Positions 51,877-59,867 of a stretch of DNA of 64,000 nt are shown here, in pieces. Position 1 is the stretch's first letter. Each line of letters opens with the position of its first letter. The notes under the pieces were generated by a model. The model had not been told where the DNA came from. It worked only from the letters and a program-made list of their open reading frames with translations, and made no database searches. The position numbers and the translations under genes are program-made. This stretch comes from DASXHD01 sp038239005 (GTDB lineage: Bacteria > Myxococcota_A > Polyangia > Polyangiales > Polyangiaceae), in NCBI GenBank assembly GCA_038239005.1, contig JBBSFE010000007.1, forward strand, positions 1 to 64,000, read 5' to 3'.

Positions 51877-53102
51877 TCGGCGATTTCGCGAACCGCGGCA
51901 ACGAGCGCGTCGATCTCTTCGAGCGTGTTGTAGACGTGCGCGCTCGCGCGGACCGTGCCGGAAAGTTTCGCGCGCGCATGGAGCACGTGCGTGCAGTGAT
52001 AGCCACCCGACACGCAGATGCCTGCGTTGTCGGCGAGCATGCGCGCGACATGCTCTTGTGATGCGCCGGGCGCATCGACGACGAACGTAGCGAGCGCGAG
52101 GCGCGACTCCATCGGCTGGTGCTCGCCAAGAACGCGCACCCCTTGGATGGACCGAAGCCCGCCGAACATGCGCTCCGCGAGAGCGCGCTCGTGATTGCGA
52201 ATCGTGTCCCACCCGATATCGCGAATGAACCGCACCGCGGCGGCAAAGCCGATCGTCGCCTCGATCGCGGGTGTGCCCGCCTCGAAGCGGAATGGCACGT
52301 CGCGCGGGACGAAACCGAAATCGCGGTCCGAGCGCGGCGGTCCTTCGCCTTCGTCGCGGTTGAGCGTGACCATGCCGCCGCCGACTTGATAGAGCGCGAA
52401 TTTGGCGAGTCGATCGGCGCGCCCGTAAAGAACGCCGACGCCGCTCGGGCCGAACGCTTTGTGCGAGCTCGCCGCGAGAAAATCGATGCCGAGCGCGCGC
52501 ACGTCGATGGGCTCGTGGCTCAGCGATTGCGCCGCATCGAGCAACACGGGAACACCACGCGCCTTCGCGAGTGCCACGAGCTCGCGCACCGGCGCGATCG
52601 CGCCCGTCACGTTGGATGCGTGAGCGAACGAGAGGAGCTTCGTCTTCGGCGTGAAGAGCTTCTCGATTTCGCCCCAACGCGGAACGCCGTCGGCCTCGAT
52701 CGGCACGAGCACCGGTTTAGCGCGCACGCGCCAGGGCAGGTAGTTCGCGTGGTGCTCGCTCGCGGGGAAGATGACTTCGTCCTCGTCATGGAGACCGAGA
52801 CCGTGCGCGACGAAGTTGATCGCCTCGGTGGTGCCGCGCACGAAAACGATCTCGCTCGGTGACGCGCCGATGAGGCTCGCGATCTCGAAGCGCGCCGCTT
52901 CGTACTTTTGCGTCGACACTTCGCCGAGTGGGTGAACGCCGCGGTGCACGTTCGCCGTCGACGTCTCGTAGTATTCGCGCACCGCATCGATGACGGAGCG
53001 CGGCTTGGGTGTCGTCGATGCCGCATCGAGGAAAATCAGCGGATGGTCGCCCAGCGTGCGCGTGAGAAGAGGGAACTCGGCGCGCGCTGCCGCTGCGTCC
53101 AT
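51873..53102 (-). CDS. SufS/CsdA-type cysteine desulfurase (class V aminotransferase fold)
   Basis: A 409-residue PLP enzyme. The substrate strand F-L-D-A-A-S-T-T-P-K-P is near 24-34, S-E-H-H-A-N-Y-L-P-W holds the conserved His residues near 117-118, D-A-A-Q-S at 189-193, the PLP lysine 215 in S-S-H-K-A-F-G-P-S-G and the catalytic Cys 370 in V-S-G-G-Y-H-C-T-H. It releases sulfur from cysteine as persulfide for Fe-S clusters or thiolation. The start at 53102 overlaps the ligase stop by one base (TGATG); a GTG at 53105 also works. No Suf or Isc partners are beside it; the neighbours are a ligase and a methyltransferase. Confidence 0.9.
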   Translation of the reverse strand: MDAAAARAEFPLLTRTLGDHPLIFLDAASTTPKPRSVIDAVREYYETSTANVHRGVHPLGEVSTQKYEAARFEIASLIGASPSEIVFVRGTTEAINFVAHGLGLHDEDEVIFPASEHHANYLPWRVRAKPVLVPIEADGVPRWGEIEKLFTPKTKLLSFAHASNVTGAIAPVRELVALAKARGVPVLLDAAQSLSHEPIDVRALGIDFLAASSHKAFGPSGVGVLYGRADRLAKFALYQVGGGMVTLNRDEGEGPPRSDRDFGFVPRDVPFRFEAGTPAIEATIGFAAAVRFIRDIGWDTIRNHERALAERMFGGLRSIQGVRVLGEHQPMESRLALATFVVDAPGASQEHVARMLADNAGICVSGGYHCTHVLHARAKLSGTVRASAHVYNTLEEIDALVAAVREIAE

Positions 53103-54430
53103 CACGAGAGGGACTCGGTGCCGAACGTCGTGGCGACGTCGATTGGGAAATCGCGTTTGGAGATGCGAAACTTCCCGCTTGGTTCCGCGGCAATCGCCGT
53201 CACGAGGCGCACGCCGATGTTCATGCCGAGCAGAAGCGGCGCGAGCGCAGCCTTCACGTCGGCTGCGAGCGAGTCGGGTGCGTCGATGCGCGCGATCACG
53301 TCGATGTCGGCGGCGTCCGGCGTGCGCTGACGCAATTGATAGTGCTCGATGCCTTCGAGCGGCTCGAGTGCGCGATCCATTGCGCCCGTCGTGACGAGCG
53401 CGCTATCGGGTCGCACGACCGCATCTTGCAAACGCCCTTCGACCGACGCGAGGGGCGCAACAGGCGTGAACTTGCGCGGACCCGAGCGATCGACCTGCAC
53501 GAGATCGCCAACGACGAAACGAAGGAGCGGCTGCGCGATCCGGTCGAGCGTCGTGACGACGACGAGCGCGACGTCTTTCGCACCGGGCGTCGGCACGCGC
53601 GCGGGCAAAAGCTCGACGTGCGTCGTGATGGGCGAGTGATGAAGCCGGCCGTCGTCGCCTTCCATGTAAAGTACACCGACCTCGCTGGCGCCATAGAGCT
53701 GGAGGAGTGGCCCGTCGTAGGCGCGGCGAATCGAACGCAAGTGCGCGCGCGTCGTGAACGCGTAGGTGAGCTGCACGAACGCCGATACCGGAATGCGCCG
53801 CCCCGCCGCCGACGCATAAATCGCGAGCGCTGCGAGATACGCAGGATCCGCCTCGAGGCCGGCAACGCGGTGGCGCTCGAGCTCGTCGAGCATGCGGGCC
53901 TTGTCCTCGCTTTGCCAGAACGTGGGGTCTTGTTTCATGTTGAGGAACAAGTGGTGCTCGTCGAGCCGCTCCTCGAAGGTGAGGTCCATCACGTGGCACG
54001 TTGCGGGGCCGCACACGGGCGTTGTGAGAATCGCCTCACGGTAATCGGCGTCCATGGCGCGTGCGATGATCGGATTGGTGCGCATGGCGCGCTCTTCCTG
54101 GCGCATCCACCAGCCGCGGTCCCAAAGGACGTTGAGTCGCTCTTCGGTCGACCCGCTCGTTTCGACGATCTCGAGCTCGCCCGACGCCAAATCGGCCTTC
54201 ACGTCGCGGCCCGCGGGCACCCAGTTTTTGGGCAGCGCCTTGCGGACGTCCTTCTTGAAGAGGAGCGGCAGCTTCGCGAGCATCTCGGCGAGTGGCGCGT
54301 CTTGCGCGATGGTGTCGCGATGCTTGGCGTAAAACGGAATCGTGTGGACGGCGCGCGCGATGGCGTCGGCGGCGTTGTGGTCGTGATCGGCCGGCGTGGG
54401 TTTGGCACGACCAAGTTGGATGAATTCCAT
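53102..54430 (-). CDS. PaaK/CapK-like adenylate-forming enzyme
   Basis: A 442-residue relative of phenylacetate-CoA ligases. The core ATP-binding motif appears as E-T-S-G-S-T-E-E-R near 88-96, the later A5-type motif as L-Y-G-A-S-E-V-G near 250, and a G-D-L-V-Q-V motif near 315. A C-terminal swinging subdomain with E-G-R-L-Q-D-A-V-V follows. These enzymes activate carboxylic acids as acyl-adenylates and usually pass them to CoA. The residues that choose the acid cannot be read. It leads an operon with a cysteine desulfurase and a methyltransferase. A TAAGTT sequence about 13 bases before the ATG may be its -10. Confidence 0.82.
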   Translation of the reverse strand: MEFIQLGRAKPTPADHDHNAADAIARAVHTIPFYAKHRDTIAQDAPLAEMLAKLPLLFKKDVRKALPKNWVPAGRDVKADLASGELEIVETSGSTEERLNVLWDRGWWMRQEERAMRTNPIIARAMDADYREAILTTPVCGPATCHVMDLTFEERLDEHHLFLNMKQDPTFWQSEDKARMLDELERHRVAGLEADPAYLAALAIYASAAGRRIPVSAFVQLTYAFTTRAHLRSIRRAYDGPLLQLYGASEVGVLYMEGDDGRLHHSPITTHVELLPARVPTPGAKDVALVVVTTLDRIAQPLLRFVVGDLVQVDRSGPRKFTPVAPLASVEGRLQDAVVRPDSALVTTGAMDRALEPLEGIEHYQLRQRTPDAADIDVIARIDAPDSLAADVKAALAPLLLGMNIGVRLVTAIAAEPSGKFRISKRDFPIDVATTFGTESLS

Positions 54431-54505
54431 GGGCGCTCACGAAACTTACCTCAAATCCCCTTTCTTGACCGCAGCGGCCCGAGGCGTGTAGGAGAGTTCG
54501 CATTC

Positions 54506-54754
54506 ATGCAGCGTCTCTCCCTTCTCCAAGCCAAACAGGACGGTCTCATGCGTGGGCGTTGGGTCGCCCTCGACGAGTGTCGCTACGACACCCGCACCGC
54601 CCAGGTCATCGAAGGAAGCATCGTCGACTCGGACGAAGATCTCGTCGAGCTCTGCACGCGCATGCGCCGCGCCGACTTGCAGCACTGCGCGATCGTCTTC
54701 TGCAGCACCGACGACGACACGACGCCGCCCCCCTCCTCACGCCTCCGCCACTAA
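54506..54754 (+). CDS. Small unknown protein (82 residues)
   Basis: Starts M-Q-R-L-S-L-L-Q-A-K-Q-D-G-L-M-R-G-R and has a compact part V-A-L-D-E-C-R-Y-D-T-R-T-A-Q-V-I-E-G-S-I-V-D-S-D-E-D-L-V-E-L-C with three cysteines overall. The C-terminal twelve residues are Pro/Ser/Arg-rich. No signal peptide. A GGAGAG sequence about eight to fourteen bases upstream of the ATG and a divergent position to the PaaK-like gene support it as a real gene; the coding pattern is in keeping with its neighbours. No family recognised. Confidence 0.55.
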   Translation: MQRLSLLQAKQDGLMRGRWVALDECRYDTRTAQVIEGSIVDSDEDLVELCTRMRRADLQHCAIVFCSTDDDTTPPPSSRLRH

Positions 54755-54808
54755 ACCTGGCCCAGGCCACCCCCCGCCGGCCCAGACCACCCTCCGTTTC
54801 GAGCCTCG

Positions 54809-54824
54809 CGTTCGGATCCGAACG
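54809..54824. promoter_or_regulatory. Perfect 16-bp palindrome, copy 2, upstream of a MarR-type gene
   Basis: CGTTCGGATCCGAACG, identical to the core of the site at 29098-29117. It lies in the 139-base gap between the small gene and the MarR-type regulator, 70 bases before the GTG. A dimeric winged-helix protein would fit such a symmetric site, so self-control by the adjacent regulator is the simplest guess. Apart from a G-rich stretch before the GTG, I see nothing else in the gap. Confidence 0.6.
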
Positions 54825-54893
54825 GGAAGCCCTCAAAAAGCTCGGTGCGGGGATTGGCATGGGGGGTGCTTCGGCGGGTGGTGGAGGTGTGTT

Positions 54894-55460
54894 GTGGACG
54901 CTGTGTTTTTTTCGGCCAAGCGGGTTCATTTGACGTTGTCGCGGGCGGGGCGGCGGTTTTTGAAGCCGTTTGGGCTGACGCCGGCTCGGTTCGAGATGCT
55001 CTACGTAATCGAGCACCTGGGCATCAACATGCAGAATGAACTGTGTGCGGCGCTTGGATTGGCGCGTGCGACGGTGTCCGAGATGCTGCATGTGCTGGAG
55101 GAGCTTGGTCTCCTCGAGCGATGGCGAGCTAGACGGACGAAGTGCATGATGCTCACAACACGTGGGGAGCGCGCGTTCGATGCGGCCTACGCCGGCTGTA
55201 TTGGCAACGGCAACGTGACCGTAGCCGTGGATGCAGCGATCACACGCGGCGACGCCGCGGTGGATCCCGATGTGAAACGCGACGAGCTCTTCAAGGCGGA
55301 GAAGGCGCTGCGGTGGTTCTTCGGTGACGCGTCCACGAGGTACGATCTCTACGCCTTCGACTGGTACGAAAACCTCGGGTGCTTCGCCTGGCCCGACCAC
55401 GATCGCGATTGGCCAGAGCGTGACTTGCCCTGGGCCGACGAGCTCACGGTTGCTTCTTGA
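54894..55460 (+). CDS. MarR-type winged-helix transcriptional regulator
   Basis: A 188-residue protein. Residues 1-95 read as a MarR winged helix: V-F-F-S-A-K-R-V-H-L-T-L-S-R-A-G, L-T-P-A-R-F-E-M-L-Y-V-I-E-H-L-G, recognition region C-A-A-L-G-L-A-R-A-T-V-S-E-M-L-H-V-L-E-E-L-G-L-L-E-R and wing R-R-T-K-C-M-M-L-T-T-R-G. Residues 100-188 are acidic, Trp/Tyr-rich and unlike the usual dimerisation helix of MarR, so may sense a ligand or partner. The GTG at 54894 is chosen because GGAGG (54883-54887) stands six bases before it; a GTG at 54903 also occurs. Its end overlaps the convergent gene by 17 bases. Confidence 0.82.
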   Translation: MDAVFFSAKRVHLTLSRAGRRFLKPFGLTPARFEMLYVIEHLGINMQNELCAALGLARATVSEMLHVLEELGLLERWRARRTKCMMLTTRGERAFDAAYAGCIGNGNVTVAVDAAITRGDAAVDPDVKRDELFKAEKALRWFFGDASTRYDLYAFDWYENLGCFAWPDHDRDWPERDLPWADELTVAS

Positions 55461-56313
55461 CGACCGGTTTGAGGATCGTCTTCCCCTCTTTGACGGTGAC
55501 CTCGAAATCGACCGGTTTTCCGTGCTTGTCGCGTAGCTTCGCGCTCGACTCGCGGAGACTCTTTGCCATCGCGTCGTAGGTGATGGCTGCGGTCGACTCG
55601 TTTTGGCTGCGGCGTGTTTGGACGTATTGCGAATAGAGCGCGCGCAAACGGTCGTCGCTTAGATCTCCCGGCGCCGTTGGTTTTTTCGGGAGAGGTGGCG
55701 GTGGCGGCGCCGGTGCGGGCTTGGCCGCGGCCGGGAGTGGAGGTGGCGGACGTGCTGGTGGCGCGGGCGCGGGCGCGGGCGCGGCGACCGGCGCGGGCTT
55801 GGGTTCGACTTTGCGCCAAACCGGGCGCACGGCGCCTGGCGGCTTCGGCGCAGCGGGCGCGGAAGCGGCGGGAGCGGCGGGAGCGGGAGCGTTGATGATG
55901 GGGTCGAGCTCGGCGAAGTCGTCCGTCGGTTCAGGCTCGGGCTCGAACACCACTTCGATGGACGCAGGCGGCGCGGAAATCGGTGGCGGCGGTTCCGAAG
56001 GCGCGGCGTCGAATTTTTTGTGCGCGCGAAGAAGGTGACGCTTGTACGTGCCCTCTTCGATTTGCCGGCATATGCGCTGCCAGTGCGTTTGGTACGTGTT
56101 GTACCGCTGGAGGATCATCTGGAAACGAAACCGCACCGCCGTGTTGCGGATCTGTTCTTTGCGCATCACTTGGATGCGGCGCTCGACGTCCTTGTGTGGA
56201 ACCGCGGGCGCCATGCGCTCGATGCCCATGAAGTATTGCTCGTAGAGCGAACGCAATCGATCGACGCGCGTCTCGAGCTCACCCACGAGCGTTTCGATCT
56301 CGTGCGAATCCAC
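55444..56313 (-). CDS. MXAN_5187-like protein with coiled-coil N-terminus and Pro/Ala linker
   Basis: A 289-residue protein. Residues 1-100 form a conserved helical block (L-E-T-R-V-D-R-L-R-S-L-Y-E-Q-Y-F-M-G-I-E-R-M...R-K-E-Q-I-R-N-T-A-V-R-F-R-F-Q-M-I-L-Q-R-Y-N-T-Y) typical of a Myxococcota-wide family. Residues 105-210 are Pro/Ala-rich. The last 75 residues (L-S-D-D-R-L-R-A-L-Y-S-Q-Y-V-Q-T-R-R...L-R-D-K-H-G-K-P-V-D-F-E-V-T-V-K-E-G-K-T) match what I recall as the MXAN_5187 C-terminal domain. No signal peptide. The GTG start is seven bases after a TAAGAT -10 box. Function unknown in the family; convergent overlap with the MarR gene. Confidence 0.72.
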   Translation of the reverse strand: MDSHEIETLVGELETRVDRLRSLYEQYFMGIERMAPAVPHKDVERRIQVMRKEQIRNTAVRFRFQMILQRYNTYQTHWQRICRQIEEGTYKRHLLRAHKKFDAAPSEPPPPISAPPASIEVVFEPEPEPTDDFAELDPIINAPAPAAPAASAPAAPKPPGAVRPVWRKVEPKPAPVAAPAPAPAPPARPPPPLPAAAKPAPAPPPPPLPKKPTAPGDLSDDRLRALYSQYVQTRRSQNESTAAITYDAMAKSLRESSAKLRDKHGKPVDFEVTVKEGKTILKPVVKKQP

Positions 56314-56319
56314 GCGGGT

Positions 56320-56325
56320 ATCTTA
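56320..56325 (-). promoter_or_regulatory. -10 hexamer TAAGAT, leaderless GTG start
   Basis: Reverse-strand TAAGAT (56325 to 56320), ending seven bases before the GTG at 56313. Confidence 0.4.
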
Positions 56326-56351
56326 CCTGCTTCGGCGTCGCGCCGATGGCG

Positions 56352-57260
56352 TCACGGAAGCGGCGTGACCTTCACGTTGTCGAAGCAAACCTTCACGTCC
56401 CAATCGTTGAAGCCGAAATGGTCGTGGCCGATGCCCGCAAGCGGCGCGGGGTCTTCGTAGCTCAAGTAGTCGAGACCGTTGACCGCCCATCGCACGGTCT
56501 TGCCGTCCGCGCGCTCGACCTTGAAGTGGTACGACTGGCCGACGACGACCGGTTTTTCTTTGGGATCGTCCGATTGCGGGTCGACGGAGATTTGTTTGCG
56601 GTCGTTGCCGTGCTCGTTGATGCGCGCGAGCACGTGGAATTTGTTTTTCCAGCCGCCGAGGATCGCGAGATAGCTCGTGGCATTCGTGTACGACATCGCG
56701 GTGGCGTGGGATTGCCCGTCGCCCCAGATTTCGGCTTTGAGGTCGCCTTCGGGTGAATCGGCAATCGCGTCGAACTCGATGCGGGCGTTGACCGGCAAGA
56801 CGCGCGTGAGCCAAACGCCGTGATTTTGTGCGTGTGCACCACAGAGGCGCCCGTTTTCGATGCGCCACGCAGCCGTTTGAGCCTGGTGCCAGTTGGGCCC
56901 TAGATCATCGGGAATGGGCATGTTCGGCGGCAAAATCGACAGGGCGGGCGTGGCCGAAGCAAAGACCCCGGGCGCCGACCCGGCGGGCGTCGCTGACGCT
57001 CCGGCAGACGCTCCCGCCGACGCCGAAGCCAACGGCATGAGCGGCGGCACGGGCTTCGAGCTGCGCTCGAAGTTGTCCTCGAACGGCGCGTTCATGATGT
57101 TCATCGAAGGCCGAAACGTAGGCGCTGCAACGGCGTTGGCCGAAGCCCCGGCCTCGCTCGGCGTGCTGTTCCCCTCCGGAACACAGGCCCCGGCCGCCAC
57201 GACCAGTGAAAGTGCGAAGCGCCTCACGAGGCCCGGTCTAGCACGAGTCTTGGTCGACAT
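56352..57260 (-). CDS. Lipoprotein with LamG/DUF1080-like jelly-roll domain
   Basis: A 302-residue protein. Signal ends R-R-F-A-L-S-L-V-V-A-A-G-A-C-V, lipidated Cys near 26. An Ala/Ser/Pro-rich linker (30-105) precedes a concanavalin-like jelly roll: W-H-Q-A-Q-T-A-A-W-R-I-E-N-G-R-L-C-G, A-R-I-E-F-D-A-I-A-D-S-P-E-G-D-L-K-A-E-I-W-G-D-G, Y-H-F-K-V-E-R-A-D-G-K-T-V-R-W-A-V-N-G and H-F-G-F-N-D-W-D-V-K-V-C-F-D-N-V-K-V. This is the order seen in 3-keto-disaccharide hydrolase/DUF1080 and LamG-like binding domains; I see no catalytic set. The start at 57260 gives the signal peptide. Divergent from lgt. Confidence 0.8.
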   Translation of the reverse strand: MSTKTRARPGLVRRFALSLVVAAGACVPEGNSTPSEAGASANAVAAPTFRPSMNIMNAPFEDNFERSSKPVPPLMPLASASAGASAGASATPAGSAPGVFASATPALSILPPNMPIPDDLGPNWHQAQTAAWRIENGRLCGAHAQNHGVWLTRVLPVNARIEFDAIADSPEGDLKAEIWGDGQSHATAMSYTNATSYLAILGGWKNKFHVLARINEHGNDRKQISVDPQSDDPKEKPVVVGQSYHFKVERADGKTVRWAVNGLDYLSYEDPAPLAGIGHDHFGFNDWDVKVCFDNVKVTPLP

Positions 57261-57298
57261 TCGCGGCGTTTTGCGGGTAAACCCTTGGGCGCACCGCG

Positions 57299-58723
57299 AT
57301 GCATCCCATTCTTTTTCGGATACCGCTTCCCAATCGCCCGCTGAAACTCTGGTGGGCGCTCGTCGTGCTCGCCGTTCTCGCCGCACTTTATGGTGCGTGG
57401 GCGCTGCGCAAACGCCAGCGTGACGACGCGCTCTCCGGTCTCGTCGTCGCGGCGCTCGCGTGCGCCGGCGCGTACTACTGGCGCGCGACCGAATACAAAC
57501 TCGATGGGCTGCCGATTTATTCGTACGGCGTTCTCCTCGGGTCGTCGCTGATCGTCGGTTGGTTTTTGACGCTCGGCCTCGCAGAGAAAGATGGGCTCCC
57601 GCGCGAAACGATGGCGAACTGCTACGTCATCACCGCGATCGCCGCGCTCGTGGGCTCGCGACTCCTCTACATCGCGACGAACCCCGCGCAGTTCGACACC
57701 ACCGCCGATTGGCTCGCACTTCGTCGCGGCGGCCTCGTTGCGTATGGCGGTTTCCTCGGCGGCTTTCTCGGAAGTTGGCTTTACCTTTCGCGCCAACATC
57801 TGAAATTGCTTCCGTGGGCCGATATCGCCGTGCCGTCGCTCGCTGCGGGTCTGATGATCACGCGCATCGGTTGCTACCTCTATGGTTGCGACTTCGGCAC
57901 GCGCCTCTCGCCGACCGCACCCGCCTTCCTGCAAAAGCTCGGCAGCTTCCCGCACCTCACCGACGGCACGCTCGGCTACGACGACAAAGGCAACGCGCTC
58001 GTCGGCAGCATTCCGTATGCGCACCATCTCAAGAAGTGCCAAGACCTCGTCTACAAAGCTGCAGACTGCATCCATCTCAAGGACCACTCCTTCCCGGTCC
58101 ACCCGACGCAGATTTACGAGGCGCTCATCGGCCTCGGGCTTTTGGCGCTGTTGCTTTGGCATCGGAAGCATCAGAAATTCCGCGGGCAGATTTTCTTCAC
58201 GTTCGTCTTCGCGTACGGCTTCTTGCGATTCTTGCTCGAGCTCTGGCGTGACGACGACGAACGCGGAAACGTTCCGCCACAGCTCGACCGCTACGTGCTC
58301 GTCTCCGGTGGGCTCTTGCTGTTCGCGCTCGCGTTCATCTTCGGGATCTCGCTCGGCATCCAGAACAAGAACGTGCGAACGGTGGCGCGCGTACTGTCGG
58401 TCGTGCCCGCCATCGTTGCTTTCGCGGTGCTGAGGCCTGGGCAGTTCGAGTCGGATCCGTACAATCTCTCGAGCAGCCAGTTCATCGGCCTCTTGAGCGC
58501 CGTGCTCGTTGCGTACTTCTACGCGAAGCTTTGGGAGGGCGCGCGCAAGAACCCCGAGCAGGCGATGAGCCTCGGCCTCGCGCTCGACAAAGAGCTGAAG
58601 AAGAAGAAAAAGGCGAAGAAGACGCCCGAGCCCGAGGAAGAGCCCGAGCCCGCAGAAGAAGAAGACGAAGACGAAGAGGAAGAGGACGAGGGCGGTAAAG
58701 AGCCGAAACCCGAGCCTGCGTGA
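57299..58723 (+). CDS. lgt: Prolipoprotein diacylglyceryl transferase with acidic C-terminal tail
   Basis: A 474-residue inner-membrane enzyme that moves diacylglycerol from phosphatidylglycerol to the lipobox cysteine, the first step for the many lipoproteins of this window. The Lgt signature is R-G-G-L-V-A-Y-G-G-F-L-G-G at about 141-153 (essential Arg and Tyr region), then I-G-C-Y-L-Y-G-C-D-F-G near 190-200 and V-H-P-T-Q-I-Y-E-A near 267-275. An extra N-terminal pair of hydrophobic segments and a 45-residue K/E-rich tail (K-K-K-K-K-A-K-K, then E-E-E-P-E-P-A-E-E-E-D) exceed the usual 280-300 residues. Confidence 0.92.
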   Translation: MHPILFRIPLPNRPLKLWWALVVLAVLAALYGAWALRKRQRDDALSGLVVAALACAGAYYWRATEYKLDGLPIYSYGVLLGSSLIVGWFLTLGLAEKDGLPRETMANCYVITAIAALVGSRLLYIATNPAQFDTTADWLALRRGGLVAYGGFLGGFLGSWLYLSRQHLKLLPWADIAVPSLAAGLMITRIGCYLYGCDFGTRLSPTAPAFLQKLGSFPHLTDGTLGYDDKGNALVGSIPYAHHLKKCQDLVYKAADCIHLKDHSFPVHPTQIYEALIGLGLLALLLWHRKHQKFRGQIFFTFVFAYGFLRFLLELWRDDDERGNVPPQLDRYVLVSGGLLLFALAFIFGISLGIQNKNVRTVARVLSVVPAIVAFAVLRPGQFESDPYNLSSSQFIGLLSAVLVAYFYAKLWEGARKNPEQAMSLGLALDKELKKKKKAKKTPEPEEEPEPAEEEDEDEEEEDEGGKEPKPEPA

Positions 58724-58728
58724 ACGTG

Positions 58729-58737
58729 TGCTATACC
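58729..58737 (+). promoter_or_regulatory. Extended -10 element for the poly-proline protein gene
   Basis: TGC followed by TATACC (hexamer 58732-58737), 34 bases before the ATG at 58772, giving a leader of about 28 bases. Confidence 0.4.
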
Positions 58738-58771
58738 GCTGAGTGTTCGTAGCGGCCGACGTTCGAACAGC

Positions 58772-59857
58772 ATGAATAGATTCCTCTCGCTCTCCGCGAG
58801 GCTCTCCGCGGTCGCGTTCACGTTCGTCACGCTCGTTTCTGCGAGCGCGCTCGCTGAGAAGGTCGCGGTGCTTCCGTTTTTGGGAAACGCCACGAAGGAG
58901 CAACTCGAGGCTTCGCGCGTCGCAACGACCGGCGCGGCGATGTCGCGCGCGTTCACGCTCGCGACCGATTCGGAGCTCGTCACCGCGCAAGTCGCGGTCG
59001 CCGATGGCGTCGCTGACACGAAGACCGAATATCAAGCCGCGGGTCGCGCATCGAGCTCGCAGTGGGTCATCGTCGGTCACGTCACGCCGCTGCCTGCGAG
59101 CCCGATTCCGAATTCTTACAAGCTCGAAGTCGAAGCCTGTCAGGTCGAGAGCGGCCGCGTCGAGTCGCTCGCGCGCAACATCGATCCGACGAAAGCGAAC
59201 GCGCAAATCGCGGACGTGCTCGCGCTTCTTCTCCGACCCGAGGGCCTCGCGAACGCCGACATCCCGTGGGAAAACGAAATCGTCAAACCGCCTCCGCCCC
59301 CGCCCCCGCCCCCGCCTCCGCCTCCGCCCCCGCCTCCGCCTCCGCCGCCACCTCCGCCTCCGCCGCCCGATCACGGCTACGCGATTCACGCGCCCTTCGC
59401 GCTCGGCCTCGGCGTCGGGGTCAACGGCGCGCTCGCGCATCCATCGCCGGCAAACGGTCTTTCGACGTTCGCGTTCCTCGCGACGATCACGGGCGAGTAC
59501 GCGCCGCTCGCGTCGGACACGTTCCCGTCCATCGTTCGCGGCGTCGCACTCCGCGCGGATTTCGGCGGCGCACTCTACGGCCCGAGCGCGATCGCGCTCG
59601 ACATCGGTGGTCGCTGGGCGATCCCGATTTTTCCGAAGCTCCGAATCTTCATCGGCCCCGAGGTGACCATCGGCGGCTTCTTCGTCACGAGCGGCGATCG
59701 CGAATCGCGCTTCTTGCTGCGCACCGACGCATTCGCCTCCATCGGTTTCGGCGAGCACGTCCAGCTCGAAGCCGCCCTCGACGTACAAAGCGCCTTCGGC
59801 GGCACTGGCCCCATCGTGACGGCGGGGCCCATGGTGCGCTTCATGTATCGCTTCTAA
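58772..59857 (+). CDS. Exported protein with poly-proline hinge and C-terminal outer-membrane-like beta domain
   Basis: A 361-residue protein. Signal peptide 1-28 (ends A-S-A-L-A). Residues 30-165 (K-V-A-V-L-P-F-L-G-N-A-T...W-V-I-V-G-H-V-T-P-L) look like the TolB/CsgG/FlgO-type fold that begins V-A-V-L-P-F. A run of 27 prolines follows (codons at 59288-59368). Residues 200-361 contain amphipathic strands ending G-P-M-V-R-F-M-Y-R-F; a terminal Phe with alternating strands fits an outer-membrane barrel. The proline rod would hold the two parts apart across the periplasm. This domain pair is frequent in Myxococcota; function not established. Confidence 0.78.
   Translation: MNRFLSLSARLSAVAFTFVTLVSASALAEKVAVLPFLGNATKEQLEASRVATTGAAMSRAFTLATDSELVTAQVAVADGVADTKTEYQAAGRASSSQWVIVGHVTPLPASPIPNSYKLEVEACQVESGRVESLARNIDPTKANAQIADVLALLLRPEGLANADIPWENEIVKPPPPPPPPPPPPPPPPPPPPPPPPPPPDHGYAIHAPFALGLGVGVNGALAHPSPANGLSTFAFLATITGEYAPLASDTFPSIVRGVALRADFGGALYGPSAIALDIGGRWAIPIFPKLRIFIGPEVTIGGFFVTSGDRESRFLLRTDAFASIGFGEHVQLEAALDVQSAFGGTGPIVTAGPMVRFMYRF
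59288..59368 (+). repeat. Poly-proline codon tract (27 CCN codons)
   Basis: Twenty-seven consecutive CCG/CCT/CCC/CCA codons, arranged as CCTCCG- and CCCCCG-like hexamers, inside the gene at 58772. The near-repeat is prone to length change by slippage. Confidence 0.95.
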
Positions 59858-59867
59858 AGTACTCGCG

